Below are positions 1 to 22,449 of a DNA stretch of 64,000 nt, one piece after another; the first letter of the stretch is position 1, and each line of letters begins with the position of its first letter. The DNA is from Onchocerca volvulus (lineage: Eukaryota; Nematoda; Chromadorea; Rhabditida; Onchocercidae): positions 18,205,753 to 18,269,752 of the forward strand of contig HG738138.1 of the NCBI GenBank assembly GCA_000499405.2. Reading direction: 5' to 3'. A program made the translations under genes and the position numbers. The notes beneath the pieces were generated by a model that did no database searches, was not told the DNA's origin, and was given only the letters and a program-made list of their open reading frames with translations.

Positions 1-441
1 TCGTTTTCAGAGAATCATACTCCCATCGTTATCATATCATCAACATCTTCTAACTCTCGTATTATCTCTCCGCTCTCGACAGGATTTATTTTCCGATCAT
101 GTTATACCGTTTATCCATCAATATTGCATTAGGATAAAAGTAATCATCACATCATATCCATCTCCTATCCCATATGACGATGTTCTAAGGTAAAAGATCG
201 ATTGGTGATAATTTTGATCAGTATTATGAATACACTACTATATTACTAATCGATCATTTATCTTCAAGCACTGCGTTCACTGGCTAGAAAAAAAAAGAAG
301 AAAAAACTGAAGTAGTTAGGAATGAAAAAAGGCGAATAAATGATAACCATACATATTTCTTTTTTTTCTTTTGACGAATATTCATCGAAAAGCGAAAAAG
401 TCGTCGAATTGTTCTGTACAACTCATTTTGTTTCTTTTTTT

Positions 442-484
442 TCTTACAGTATTGAAAGATATGGTGAAGTAATTAGATGTGGTT
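442..484 (+). promoter_or_regulatory. Probable trans-splice acceptor and 5' leader of pkc-1, with two tiny upstream ORFs
   Basis: A long T run ends in TTCTTACAG at 441-449, 35 bases before the chosen ATG at 485. This fits a nematode spliced-leader acceptor, though an upstream cis intron is possible. Between it and 485 two short ATG ORFs occur: ATGGTGAAGTAA, and ATGTGGTTATGA at 477, which overlaps the real start. The 485 start is preferred because MTIFNGIALIKVIEARDL matches the first strand of the PKC epsilon C2 domain. Confidence 0.55.
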
Positions 485-10719
<10,235 letters not shown>

Positions 10720-11620
10720 CATTTTATCTCTTTCTCTATCTGTCTATTTGATTATGTTAGTTAACACAAATCTTTTGTATGGAATTATGCTAGCTGACAC
10801 GGACAGTTTTAAATCTTATGAATTAATATAGTATTCTGTTCAGAAATGTAGAAATGTTTTCTTTCCAAGATCTCAAATTTTGTTGTTAAAAGTTTTTATG
10901 GCATCAATTTTTCTTCAAATTCAGACAATTGTGCCTCAAAAAAAAAAAAATAAATAAAAAATAAAAAAAAAAGGAAAAATTTTTTTTCTGCCAAGTAAGA
11001 ATATCATCGTAATAATTTTTACACTAAGTTTAGTTGGGATGATTATGCATGGATTTTATAAAAACTGAAATCATTAATCTTTGAACAGCTGTTAGTCTTG
11101 AAGAAATCAAGATTTCGGAAGTTTTCGTTTGAATGGGAACTTTTGCTGAACCTTATATCCGTATTCATAGTCAAGTCTAAAATTAAGTTTTCTTTATCAA
11201 AATTCGTAACTCAAGCAACAATTTTAATATTTAATAATTAAATTAAGCAATTTACATTCAAATTTTGCCATTCAGATTTTTTTTTATGTGATTTTTTTCG
11301 TTCCATTCATCAAATGATCTCATTTACATTTTTTTGTTTCTTACATCTCAATTTCACACGTGTTTTTAAATCCCACCACTGATTTCATGAGTAATTGATT
11401 GCTTGTGTTTCTGTTAATTACGTGATTTAATTTTCTTGTCCGGTACTTTTTTCGGATGACAAATTAACCGGTTACTGTTTGCATACGCGTTGCTTTGATC
11501 TTTCTTTCTTGCCTTGTAGCATAATCTACATTGTACAATTCTTAATTAGTTCTTTTCTTCTTTGAATAATCATTATTAAATTTTTGTTTTTCTTCAAAAA
11601 ATTTCATTTTTGGCCTTTGC

Positions 11621-11653
<33 letters not shown>

Positions 11654-13770
11654 TCTGATAACTAATTTATGACCAAATTTTTCGTGATTTGAAAATTCAC
11701 CTGAATGACGGAAAATTCTTGAATGATTATCTGAATCAAAAAACATGATATAGTAATGGATGTCAGGAGCCAAAGTCTATTTGATTTAATGGGCAGATTA
11801 GATATCTTTTACTATGAAATCGTACATTGGTAATTAATGATGAAGATGCAAAAACACCTTATTCTGGCCTGTAAATTAAATGCATATTATTTTTATTAAT
11901 ATTTAAAGTGTAATGTGAGCTTATCTTTTCTTTGTTTTTTAAGGCTTATCCACCATCTATGTTAACGTATTCATTTCACCTCTACAAGCTTTAATGTAGA
12001 ATACTAAAATCATTAGTTCTTATAAATAAGTTATGGTTACTAATTTTCTCGAAAGATTTCTTTGAGCAATTTTTCACATTTAAGTAAACAAGTTTTCATT
12101 GAATCAATCATATCTTTTTCCCTTTGACGGATTTATAATCTATAATTATGTATATCAACCACTGCACGGTCGCTGATATGTTCTTGCTGAAATAGTAGTA
12201 AGGAAATGTTTTGGAAGTCTGCTTCTTCTATTCCTAAGCTATATATATATGACGTACACATATTTTTGAAATTAATTATTCAATAAGCAGTATTAGAACA
12301 TCAGGATCGAAATGAATTATATTCTACATCGATAAGTGATAAGTCTTAAATTACGAAACTTTGAAGTAGTTTGTGATTTTCGATTCTCATAATTTCCATT
12401 CAGTGAGGTTTCGGAATACACATAAGTGTATAGACCGAGTGATCTCAGAGAACTAAATGCGAAGACAAGGCTGCTTATCATTCTTGTCTTATCAAGCATC
12501 ACAAAAATAAATTAAGCTATCCATGCTGTTAATGCTAGAATTTTCCTGGAAGTTGGTCATTAAATAATTTGCGTGTTGCCAAATTATATTTCTTAAGAAT
12601 AGATTAGATAATAATCTTCAGAATTCTAAAAGATTTTCATGTCCAGGAAAGGATTTCAACAATACTTGATCGATATTTCAGAGGCACATGTGATAAGAGA
12701 TGATCGATGGTCTTGCTCATCCAACTTTTATCAAAAATATAAGCAGGCGAGAAAAATTTCTCATCGCAAGAAAATAAAAAATTAAAAAAAAAAAAAGAAA
12801 GATGCTTAAATTAAAGTAAATGAATGAATAGGTATTTAATTGAGGAACATAAGCAATAAAGGAATGAATATTACAGTTGTAAATATTGAAGATAAGTAAA
12901 ATAAAATCCAATACAATGAACTTTTAACAAACATTTAATCAGATAATTCAAATTAAAATTGGTTTTACAAAGATAAACAGAAGAGTTACTATCACTCCTA
13001 CATTGATATTTGTTCATGTATTAATGGATTATTTTCATTATACTGCGTTAATTTAATTGGTTCTTCTATCAATACCTAGAAAGAGATATTTCCATGTTTC
13101 TTAGATCTTCTATCACTAGTACTTGGAAAATGGGACATTATGTTGAATTAAAATTGCATTAAAATTATTGTGAAAATAGTTTTTTAATAATTTTTAGATG
13201 AATGAATAGGTATTTAATGGAGGAATATATACAAGTAGAATTTCATTAAAATGATAATGTAATAAAACATGATATCTTCAAATTTCAGTTTTCCTTGAAG
13301 TTTGAGAAAAAAAAAACTGAAATTTAGGAATCATATCATCATTAAACATTGCTTTTCATTAGTTCATAAATCTAAAAATCACATTTCTCGAATCTTCCTG
13401 AAAATACTGTTCTTCGCGTGAAAAAAAAAAAAAAAAAGATTCCACCTTGCCTAATCTCTGGCTTCGTTTAGAGATTATTTCTTTGTTGCTTATTTCATCG
13501 TTTAAATTAACCATTGATCTAACCGTATTGCTGAAGATTACTTCAGTAGTGAAAAAAATTTTGTCGCGAGATTTCAAATAATCCAGTGGTGCATACGGAT
13601 CCATTACAATTCTAAATTTCAAAACATTTCAATTGCAGTAAATTAAAATGCTAACGAAGGTAAGTGTGAAATAATAGAAAAGACGAACTTTCCTTGTTTT
13701 TGCAGCAACTTTTACTTTTTTAATTGATAATTTATGATAATTTTGATGTAAATTCTTGACGTTGACTCAC
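10720..13770. other. Intergenic region between pkc-1 and the unidentified minus-strand gene
   Basis: pkc-1 and the next gene converge here, so it holds two 3' ends. I see no supported exon. A/T runs lie at 10939-10972 and 11622-11648, with candidate AATAAA poly(A) signals in the first. A 28-base near-identical direct repeat (core GAATGAATAGGTATTTAAT) occurs near 12820 and again near 13200, followed both times by GAGGAA. Short ORFs here (for example 12317-12502 and 13359-13622) have low-complexity or unconvincing translations. Confidence 0.6.
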
Positions 13771-16700
13771 CTAATTTTAGGCATCTTAACAAGTTTACGC
13801 AGTCCAGCCTGAACTTCAAGCAATAGTTCAGAATCCATAGGTAGGTCTTCATCCGTTGCTTCTTCAATTTTTTTCTCGCTATCCTAGAAAGCGGTTATGT
13901 TAGAGTAAAAATAAATATTGAAATAAATTTCAAAACATCAGTGCTTAAAATAAATTCCAAGATATTGAAATTCTTGTGTTGTCAAAAGTTCAATACTTGG
14001 CAAACCTCTTGTACTTTACTAAGAAGTTCAATATTTGGCAAACCTTTTGTACTTTACTAAATTTGCTCCAAAATGGTAAACCGTCTTCATCAAATAGCTT
14101 TCCTTCATTGTCTTTGTTGGTCACTCTTAAAATTGATTTCTAAAATTTAAAAACTTGAATTATATGTTTTTTTACTTTCAAGGATCAAAAATCTTTTTTT
14201 GAAAAATTAAATTGAAATCATCAAAATGATTTTATATCAGACAGACTTTTAAGTCAGATTTAGACTTATGATTAGGCTCAGATACATTTGGTACCAAACT
14301 CCAAATGCTTCTTAAATTTCTTTTTGTCTCTAAAACTTGCTTTTTTATCAAATTTCGAAAAAATTTTATGTAAAACATTTTAATGATATTATTGACTGAA
14401 CCTTCAACGGAATAATTCTATCACTTTCCTCTCTCATCTCTGGTTCATGCCTAAAAATTTTGATCATTTCTCAATTTTAATTTAAGAAAAACTTTGATCT
14501 GTTTTCATCGCTCTTTTCATAAAAACTTATATCCTGAAATCTCCAAAATAAATGGAAGTTTTCCTGTAATCATCAGAGGATCTATAACAGCGACACTTCG
14601 AAATAAATGTTTTAACAATAATTTCCAGCAATTTTTCATATCTGGCCTAAGTTACAACTAAGTTCCATGTTTTTCCACTTCTGCTGCAAGCAAGAGTTTC
14701 ACATGTTGATTATTAAGTTTTCGAATAAGAACGTTAGAAAATACTTTTCAACTCGATGTCTGAGTGGGAATTTTTCATCCGCTCTTCGTAACGGTATTTC
14801 TGGTACTTGCTAAAGATTAAAAAGCAAGAGAAAGCAATTTTTATTCTATAATTATTCTTTTAAATATATCAGTCGGAAAATTTTTCTTTTTTTTGAAAGA
14901 AAATAATGAATAAAAATAAGAAATTTATCAATTATCTGCTGCTCGTCTTCCTTAATGTTCATACCTTTTGAAGCGTGACATGAAGAAAAACGAAATTCAT
15001 AACTGTTTGGTGGACATTTCTCTTCTAATTTATGGTATTATGCATACAATAGAATATATTTATGATGAAAAATTTAAATACCTCCTTGAAAGTGCTTTCT
15101 TTCCGCAGTTCGTTCCGTTTTTTAATTTTCTCAACAAATTTCTGCACCGATGCATCCTGCATAGGACGACTAAAGAATGCTTTGATCTTTTCTCGAGCAC
15201 CTCAAAATGATATTTTACAAAATTAAAACAGCATAAATATGTGGAATATAGAATACCTAAAATCTACTTAAAATTCTTATAGTAGAAATGGGGCGATCAA
15301 ATTTTAAAAGTAACACCTTTATGATCAACTCAATCTCTATTGGTAGGAAAACTTTAAAATAACAATTTGATACTTCTAATGCTTGTTCGACTTGATGAAG
15401 AAGATGACCATCCGGGAATTCTACGCCATGTTTGCAATGTTTTGTAAGAACTTCTGCAATGAATTCAGTGCAAGTAAAGAAGCAAGATGACTTAATCTTC
15501 TGACTATCGAAGGTGGTTGAAATAGCATTATTTAGGCATAAATAAGACCAAATAAATATTAATTAAACTTGGGGAGTTTCCGGACATGATTATTTTGAGC
15601 AGAGCTGATGAAGCCAAAAGTTCACTTAGACAGTAAGCTGAGCGCTTCAATACCAATTGGAAAAATCAATTCAGTCCTTAATTTTTTCCATTAGTATTTT
15701 CAGTGGAAAAAAAAGAATTTAACCGAATTGTTCAGATCAACAAATGATGATCCTTACTGAAAATCATCTGAGTAATTTAATTTTAAAAAATTACAGAAGA
15801 TCAATATTGCAAAAATATGTTTAGATATTATTGTTAGCAATTACTATCAAAATTCAAAAACGAAAGTGTAACTGAAGTACGACCATCAAAATCAACAAGT
15901 CATTCCATCACTTCTATTGGTTGCTTCTCAAGATTTTCTGTCAGGAGTCCTGCTAGTTCAACAGGTAAAACAAGCAATTCAATTAAAGCTATCGCAAATT
16001 CTAATTGATAATCTTAATTCTTGTCAATTTTAGTCAATTCTAACAAGCAAGTTCTAGTGAATTCAAGTCAATTTGTCTGGTTACAGTAGCTTCGGAAAGA
16101 GATATGATAGTAAAGTAAAAAACAAAATGTAATCAAAAATGGTTCGAACGAATATGTGGATGGATTGATGAACATATATCCAATAGAAGGGAGAAAGAAA
16201 ATATGTGATGTGTGACACGAAAGCTTTAAAACTTCGAAATAAGCAAAGTATAGCACAAGAAATTTAATAAAGAATTTGATTGCTATCGTTCCTTACTGAT
16301 TACTTTGATTTTTCTTGCACTTAAAACACCTGATATTTTCTGAATCGTTGGGCTACTGATCGTAGGATAGACTTCTTCTGATCGTACTTTTGTTGACCTG
16401 TGTGATTCATTCTCTTCCAGGCTATTTCTCAATCTATCCTTCCTACAGTACTAATTCGCTTTCCTTCTTCTTCTATTCAAGCAATTTTCTTTACTTATTC
16501 AAAAAAAAAAAACTAACAAAACGCCATAATCAACAAACTTTTCCAAAAGTTCAAAAGTGTTAGGAGATGCTGGAAAAACATTTCAACAAAATTTCCAAGA
16601 CCACCCACACTAACAATATCGTATTCTATTTTGAGTTAATTTCCGATAATCAGTGCAGACTGAGCAATGCTATCATAAGCGTGAAGTTTATTCGTAAATT

Positions 16701-17763
16701 TTTCTCTGTTAGTTTAATTGATATCTCATTGGTTCCGCTACATTGCAATATGTTATGATTTGTTGGGTAATTAAATAATTAACTATTTTGTCAATAAGAT
16801 CAAATATTTTTTCATTTGTCGAGGATGCTGTCAATGGGAAATTCATTCCATTAAAAATCTGAACTTCTGGTCTATGGTTTTAGCTTGACATTGATTGCAA
16901 TTATTATACGAGGAGCATAGTTTGGTATGAGTGCTTAATCAATTAATTATCTAAATAAGTAAATATAGTTGAAGGATTATCATGCCTCGGTCGCTCAGCT
17001 GATTTTGAGATTGTACTTGAAATTTTGTTTGACTGTCGCTCAGTTCTCTCTAGAAAAGCATAAAATCTTTATTGTCAAAGTTTAAGTAGCAAGAAAGTTT
17101 TAGGCTTCAAAACAATCTAATTTTAGGAAAAAATCAAAATAGAGAAAATGGGCTAATTTAATACAATAAAAAGCTGGTGAGCAGAAAGTGTTTTTCAGAA
17201 GGAATTAGTATGCATAAAGTTGTTTCCTATGAAGCATAATATTATACTTCTTCCTCCTTCTTTTTGCAACTTTTTTTGCTCTTTTTCACTTAGTCTTTTA
17301 CTCCTTCGTTCTTCAATTCGATGATCTTCACAGAAGTACGATCGCTGTGATTTTTCACTTTTACGATTACTTGCTGATGATCGTTTTCTGTTGTGCTTGC
17401 ATGAACTAGCATGTCTTTGAAGGAGGCGTTTTCTCAATCTTGATAAGAATGATTTTTTCTCCCGCTCTGAAAATTATTTGAATAAATCCTTAAAGTTTAT
17501 TCAGAATTATCGTTTATCATTTTTTATAAAAAAAGATCTTCATTCAGAAGTCAAAAAATTTTTTATATTTTGAAATTTCGAAAAATACTAAAGAATTTTT
17601 TTAGCGAAAATAGTGAAAGAAGTTTCAAAGTCTGTGTCGCAAATTAGCATCAAATATTATCTTAGAATTACATAGTAATTTTTACAAATGAAATATTTAA
17701 AATACCTGAAATTATATCTGACTGTTTTCTATGTTTAGCATGTTTACTTTCTAGTGGCCCCAT
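13771..17763 (-). CDS. Unidentified multi-exon basic protein
   Basis: I do not recognise this protein. Exons read in transcript order: 17763-17706 (ATG, begins MGPLESKHAKHRKQSD), 17466-17248 (very Arg/Lys/Ser-rich, ends RRSKRLSEKEQKKLQKEGG), a candidate near 16790-16880 (contains FNGMNFPL), about 16445-16330, 15949-15912, 15499-15409, 15200-15082, 14809-14745, 14450-14402, 14139-14044 and 13883-13771. From 16330 downward the phases join without gaps. Visible segments: IAEVLTKHCKHGVEFPDG, a charged helix near 15100 (ASVQKFVEKIKKRNELRKES), DEDGLPFWSKFSKVQK, and an acidic then hydrophobic tail MDSELLLEVQAGLRKLVK. No membrane segment or known catalytic motif. The basic N-terminus suggests a nuclear or nucleic-acid-bound protein (inference). 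The first ATG lies 4 bases after TTTTACAG, probably a trans-splice site. The last exon ends at a GTGAGT donor or reads on two bases to a TGA, so the 3' end is open. Confidence 0.6.
13986..14061 (+). repeat. 38-bp tandem duplication over an exon end
   Basis: Two copies of a 38-base unit start at 13986 and 14024 and differ at a few positions. The unit covers the last codons (SKVQK) of the exon 14139-14044 of the minus-strand gene plus its 5' splice site, so a second donor-like site lies 38 bases inside the intron. Confidence 0.8.
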
Positions 17764-17770
17764 ATTACTG

Positions 17771-20397
17771 TAAAAATTGGATAAAACAAGAAATCCTTAA
17801 GAAACTGAAATCCTGGATTTTTAACAAATCCATTTCATTTTAGTTGAGTTATAGTTCAGCGTCCATCAAAAAATAGCACAACTAACCGATCAGAAAAAAG
17901 ATCTAGGAATGAACGGAGTGAACTGTAAATGAAAAACTTTATATAGTTTCATGTCTATGAGTTTTATATAAATTTGCATAAATCCTAAAATTTTAGATAT
18001 AATGTTTCTCCTGGAAGAGACTTGTATGGGTTCTCATAATTTACAATTCTATAAATCTATGGTTAATCAGTAGAGAAATAAAGGTCACATAACTGAACTT
18101 ACGAAATGAATATGTTCCAAATTCTTCTCATGACTTATTAAATATTTTTTTAATACTTGCATTTCAGAACTTCCCTAACTTGTTCAAGATTTTACAAAAA
18201 TCATTTCGCTTTTAATGGTTTAGAATTTTCAATCACAATTGGTATCACCGATTTTTCATCATCTGGAAGAAAATTTTATCATTTTTAATTAATGTAGCAA
18301 TATAATAAGGATTACTACATCCTTTTGAAGAAGAAATATTATCGGAGCAGAAAACTCTGAGGATGTTAAATAAAATCTTTAAGTAATAGACCTGATAGAT
18401 AGATAAATTCTCATTGCATTAGCAGAAACATATTCCTTTGTCGCCATCTGAAAAATTTGTAAAAGTTTAAAGCAGAATTTCCAGCAAATATTAAAAGTTA
18501 GTTTACATTTTATGAATTAGTGTTAAACATTGAAGTTCAATTAGTTGTCGTCCTTATACCGAGCAAATTCATAAAAATTCTGTTTTGTCACCTCCAAAGT
18601 ACCACAATAGAAAAACACATGCCAAAAGACATTCATTTGCTTTGCAACCACACATGTCTTGTTGAGAAGCTTATTAATTCAATAATTTGAAATTTTCACA
18701 AATTCCATTCATCCATAAATTTAGTTACAAAAAATAAAAAAGGTAAAATAATTAGTAATAGTTGAATATAATGATTAAATTGATGCATTTCTCGAATATT
18801 GTTATTGGGTTCTATTTATCATTATTGCCTTTATTTTAATCATGCTTTTAAGTTGCTTGTTCTTTCGATTTCGATGTTATCGTTTTAACTTTCAAATTTT
18901 GCTTCTTCAATTCAATTCGCTGTTTGGTTGAATAAGTGATTTCGAAACTATAAAAAGAATGCTTTAAAATGAGAGGTCATGAACGTCGAACATATTAAAT
19001 GAACAATAAATAATACTTATCAATGGTAGTAACTACATCGATGATTGTCGATGATAGTACTGATAATGAGGGAACCATCTTGAAATTTCTTCCTTGAGTG
19101 ATTTTCCTAAAGTACATCATTCATATTGTGATAAACAGAATTGATTGGTGATATGGCTGACGCAGCTGATATCCGTTCTGAAACGCAAATGCGTTTACCG
19201 AGTTCGTTTTATGTATTTATATCATTCGAAATGTTCAATCTTATTGTTATATTGAATTCCAGAGAAAATCTCATGCCAAATTACATCATAATGATATTTT
19301 TCGGTCGTATTTTTTTAATAGGTCTAATTTGACTGTACCATACTTTCAGAGTTCCATTAGTTAAGCAACTATTAAAGTAACTCACATATTTTAATAAGCA
19401 TCAATTTGGCATTATTGGAAATCTCGATTTAAATATAATTCTTTTATTTCATAAGACATAAGTTACTTTATTGTACTTATTGCTTATAAATAAAAAGAGC
19501 CACTTTTGCATGTAAACAGTATGTAGCTAATAAACAGATTTTTAAACTGGCGCTTGAAAAATCAATTAAAACTATGGGTATTATGGAACGTTATCAGCGA
19601 CAGAATTTCTACAATTCATTTCTTTTCATAATATACCATTTCTGCAAGTTTTTTCTACAATATGTTTTGTTAGCTATCGGTTGCAAAATCCCGATCTTTT
19701 TCTAGACCCATTATTCATTGCTATCAACAAACCTCATTACGGTGATACTCCGGGACACGTTCTACATGCACAAGATCTCGCTATTATTTAATTAAAGTAG
19801 CAAATTTCGCAAAATGGTCGGAAAAAATCGTCGTGGTAATCTCTTATTTTAGAAATTATACCTCCAAAATTAGTACTGTATATTATTGCAATTCTACATG
19901 CCGTTTAAATTCACGCTTATTCAAGATTTGTTATCATGCCGATTTATAGGAAAATTCTTCTTCTAGATGTCCACAAAGTAAATCGTCTAGCATCCATCAC
20001 AGAGATTTCCACATTCTTCCTCTTCTATCAATGATCAATTTTTGCTTCAATCTATTTTCAAAGATACATGACTGATGATCAGTTTCAGTTTAACTTAATT
20101 AAATAAATGGACTTCTAACTACTCAAGATGAACAAGTTTGCACGAAGAAAACATCCAAGTGCGCCTGAATATCAAGTGTGTAAATAAACATTACAAAAGT
20201 GCAATAAGAAACTTACTCCTAGTAGCATAACTCTTTTTCATAACATGTTATTACAATTAAATGTAGTTAAAATCAAAAATATTCGAATTATCTGGAGAGA
20301 ATGTTTCATACAAAGCTTATGAAGTCCAAATGACACATATAAAGCTCATCTACAGGAGTTGATAAATTCTTTCACACTGAAAGGCATACATTTACAT
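17771..20397. other. Intergenic stretch with weak exon-like fragments
   Basis: No gene can be assembled. Three fragments read like coding sequence. On the minus strand, about 18680-18592 (contains KTCVVAKQMNVFWHVFFYCG) could join by a GAG|GTGACA donor to 18452-18395 (MATKEYVSANAMRIYLSI), which starts directly after TTTTTCAG. On the plus strand, 19150-19209 starts MADAADIRSETQMRLPSS. Also on plus, about 19678-19792 follows an acceptor-like TTTTGTTAG and reads NPDLFLDPLFIAINKPHYGD to a stop. Phases between the plus-strand fragments do not close. They may be exons of small genes or decayed remnants. Confidence 0.3.
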
Positions 20398-21483
20398 TCA
20401 ATTTTTTTTTGTTTTTTCGGCTAATTCTGTCGCCAGTTCTTCATCAATTTCTTCTAGGAAAGTTTCTTGCTTAAGTCCGCTATATGTGTATGTGTAAACT
20501 GCTACTGCCAAACCAAACAGTACAAGAAACGTAGCCAAATTCTGCAAAACACTACAAAAAATGATAAAGAATTAGAAATAACGAATTATTGCGGAATTTA
20601 GCCTCGTCTTTTTCTTAACATCTATTCTTTTCTTTATTCCAGAGAAAATACAAATCTTTCTATCAATCCAATACGAAAAAATTGATAAAACAGATCATAA
20701 TTGAACGTCAAACTATTATGATTAAGTGGAACTGAAATTTAATCTTCTTTATAAGAAACAGATTTCTGACCTACCTCGAAATATATATCACAATCTAATC
20801 TCATTAGATTGATTTGAAAGGAATTAAATTGAATTCACCTCTATAATTCATCAAAATTACTGAAGTGTTTCAATTCCAACCAGAAAAACATGCTTTATAA
20901 CCTACTACTCACTTTATAACTTAATTTCTTCATAGCGATTGCTCTTGTTTCAGTCACCTTTAAAAATTCCTCTACATGTCTCCTCTCCGCTCTCGGTAAA
21001 GTTTTGATATCGACTTCCTGAAAAATATAGCTAAAGAAAAAAAAAAAAAAAATTAATCCCATGAAAATTCAATCCTTTCTCTTTAACGAGCTTCAATCTT
21101 TACATTGTTCGCATTCATCTTAAATCACCAGCAGTGTCCGACCATTCTCATGCAACGAGTTATAAAAAAATGTTTATTTGTATAGATTCGTTTTCCAAAA
21201 TTTACAACATTTCAGACTATCTGTCATTTCTTTTTCCAGTCTTTCGTCAAAATCTCAGCCTAAAAGTTCTAACTATTAACGGATATTCTGTATTTACACA
21301 AACAAACGAAACCTCAAGCATTGTTGGATCTTTCCTTTTTTGCAATTCGCTACCTTTCGGTTTCGATATCTCCGTTGATGTTGTTTCAGCAAACATTGGC
21401 GAATAACGCCGTCTTAAGACAGGTGTCCGAAATATACAAATCGCTATACTTGATGTCGAACATCGCGAAAGAAGCTGATACAT
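20398..21483 (-). CDS. coa3: Cytochrome c oxidase assembly factor COA3-like (CCDC56/MITRAC12)
   Basis: Small inner-membrane protein of mitochondria that helps early assembly and translation control of COX1 (family knowledge). Three exons with closed phases: 21483-21313, 21017-20913, 20541-20398; 139 residues. The first exon is Arg/Ser-rich and lacks acidic residues for about 30 positions, like a mitochondrial presequence. The second ends in a charged helix (RAERRHVEEFLKVTETRAIA). The third has one membrane span (about 93-112, FLVLFGLAVAVYTYTY) followed by an acidic tail (ETFLEEIDEELATE), the layout and core pattern of COA3. It is longer than human COA3 (106) because of the N-terminus. ATG 21483 directly follows CCTTTTAAG, a probable trans-splice acceptor; an in-frame ATG at 21522 would add 13 residues. 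Confidence 0.85.
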
Positions 21484-21673
21484 CTTAAAAGGTAACACCT
21501 TGGCACGACCAAAAAATAACATGCATAGAGATAAACATTATTCTACGAAATTAAATTAACTTCAAGGCTGAAATCTCCATATTACCCTAGGATCTAACAT
21601 CTTCAAGCTTGCTCGATCACAAATTCCTTCCTACTTCGCCCATGGTATCGTAACTTGCTTGCCTAATTAAGCC
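21484..21673. promoter_or_regulatory. Candidate bidirectional promoter region
   Basis: The 190 bases between the divergent COA3-like start (minus) and the candidate small ORF at 21674 (plus). No clear TATA or operator was seen. If the plus ORF is real, this interval must serve both. Confidence 0.3.
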
Positions 21674-21922
21674 ATGCAAAACATTATCTGCATTTCAAAG
21701 CTTCTCGTATTTCACCATGTTAATTGCCGTGTTGCTCCAGTGAATAGGGCATTTTCATCCTCTTATGGGACTGATGATTTCACCCCACTCACTTATCGTC
21801 TAATTAAACGCGATGATTATCGAGCCTTCTTGTACTCAAAATTCCAAATCCAGTCGGATTTTAAATCCTTCCATTTAACTTCTGGATTGCGCCAATTTTC
21901 TAATAAGCGAGACAAATTATAA
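21674..21922 (+). CDS. Candidate small intronless protein, 82 residues, unknown
   Basis: ATG at 21674 opens an 82-codon frame with less A/T-skewed codons than neighbouring noncoding DNA. The product is basic near its start (SKLLVFHHVNCRVAPVNRAF) and ends LRQFSNKRDKL. The first 30 residues lack acidic residues and contain Arg and hydroxylated residues, so a mitochondrial presequence is possible (inference). It lies head to head with the COA3-like gene. I do not recognise it. It could be a chance ORF. Confidence 0.35.
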   Translation: MQNIICISKLLVFHHVNCRVAPVNRAFSSSYGTDDFTPLTYRLIKRDDYRAFLYSKFQIQSDFKSFHLTSGLRQFSNKRDKL

Positions 21923-22449
21923 ATTTCAAAAATAAATTTAGCTCATTCTGGCTAAATGAAGTTTATGCAACTTCAAAAGAATTAGTTTTGAAATTTCACT
22001 GTCACTACTAATACTTTTTTTTCGAAACGACAAAAGTCAGTATTTTATCAGAAACTCATTTCTCGGATTTATTGACCAGATAGCATTGAAGTGACTGAAT
22101 GTTATCTTAGCACAATGAACACAAGAATATATTACTCCAATTCTACACCCAAGAGTAGAAGATAATTACCAGTCAAAAATTACATACAAGCCCACGTACA
22201 GCAAATAATCATGTAATAACCGGAAACTATGCCATATTAAATGATCGAATAGCCCTGATGATTTCATGAGTTCTCGATTCTATAAGTTATTTAGAGACCA
22301 ATTCTTCTCGTAAACTTCATGGATTTTTTAAATGACATAAACAAGGAAAGTATTTCAAAGCATAAAAAAGTAAATTAGCACATTTCATTTCTACAAGGCG
22401 TTTGGTTAAAATCATAGTGTACGCATTTTGTATAATATCATTAATATAA

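Noticed and set aside
15880..15912. In-frame TGA in the unidentified gene after ...KQPIEVME
   Set aside because: A GTGATG donor at 15911 ends the exon before the stop and keeps phase with the next exon, so no pseudogene call is needed.
17195..17247. Tail SIILCFIGNNFMHTNSF after the basic exon
   Set aside because: Follows a GTATAA donor; judged intronic read-through.
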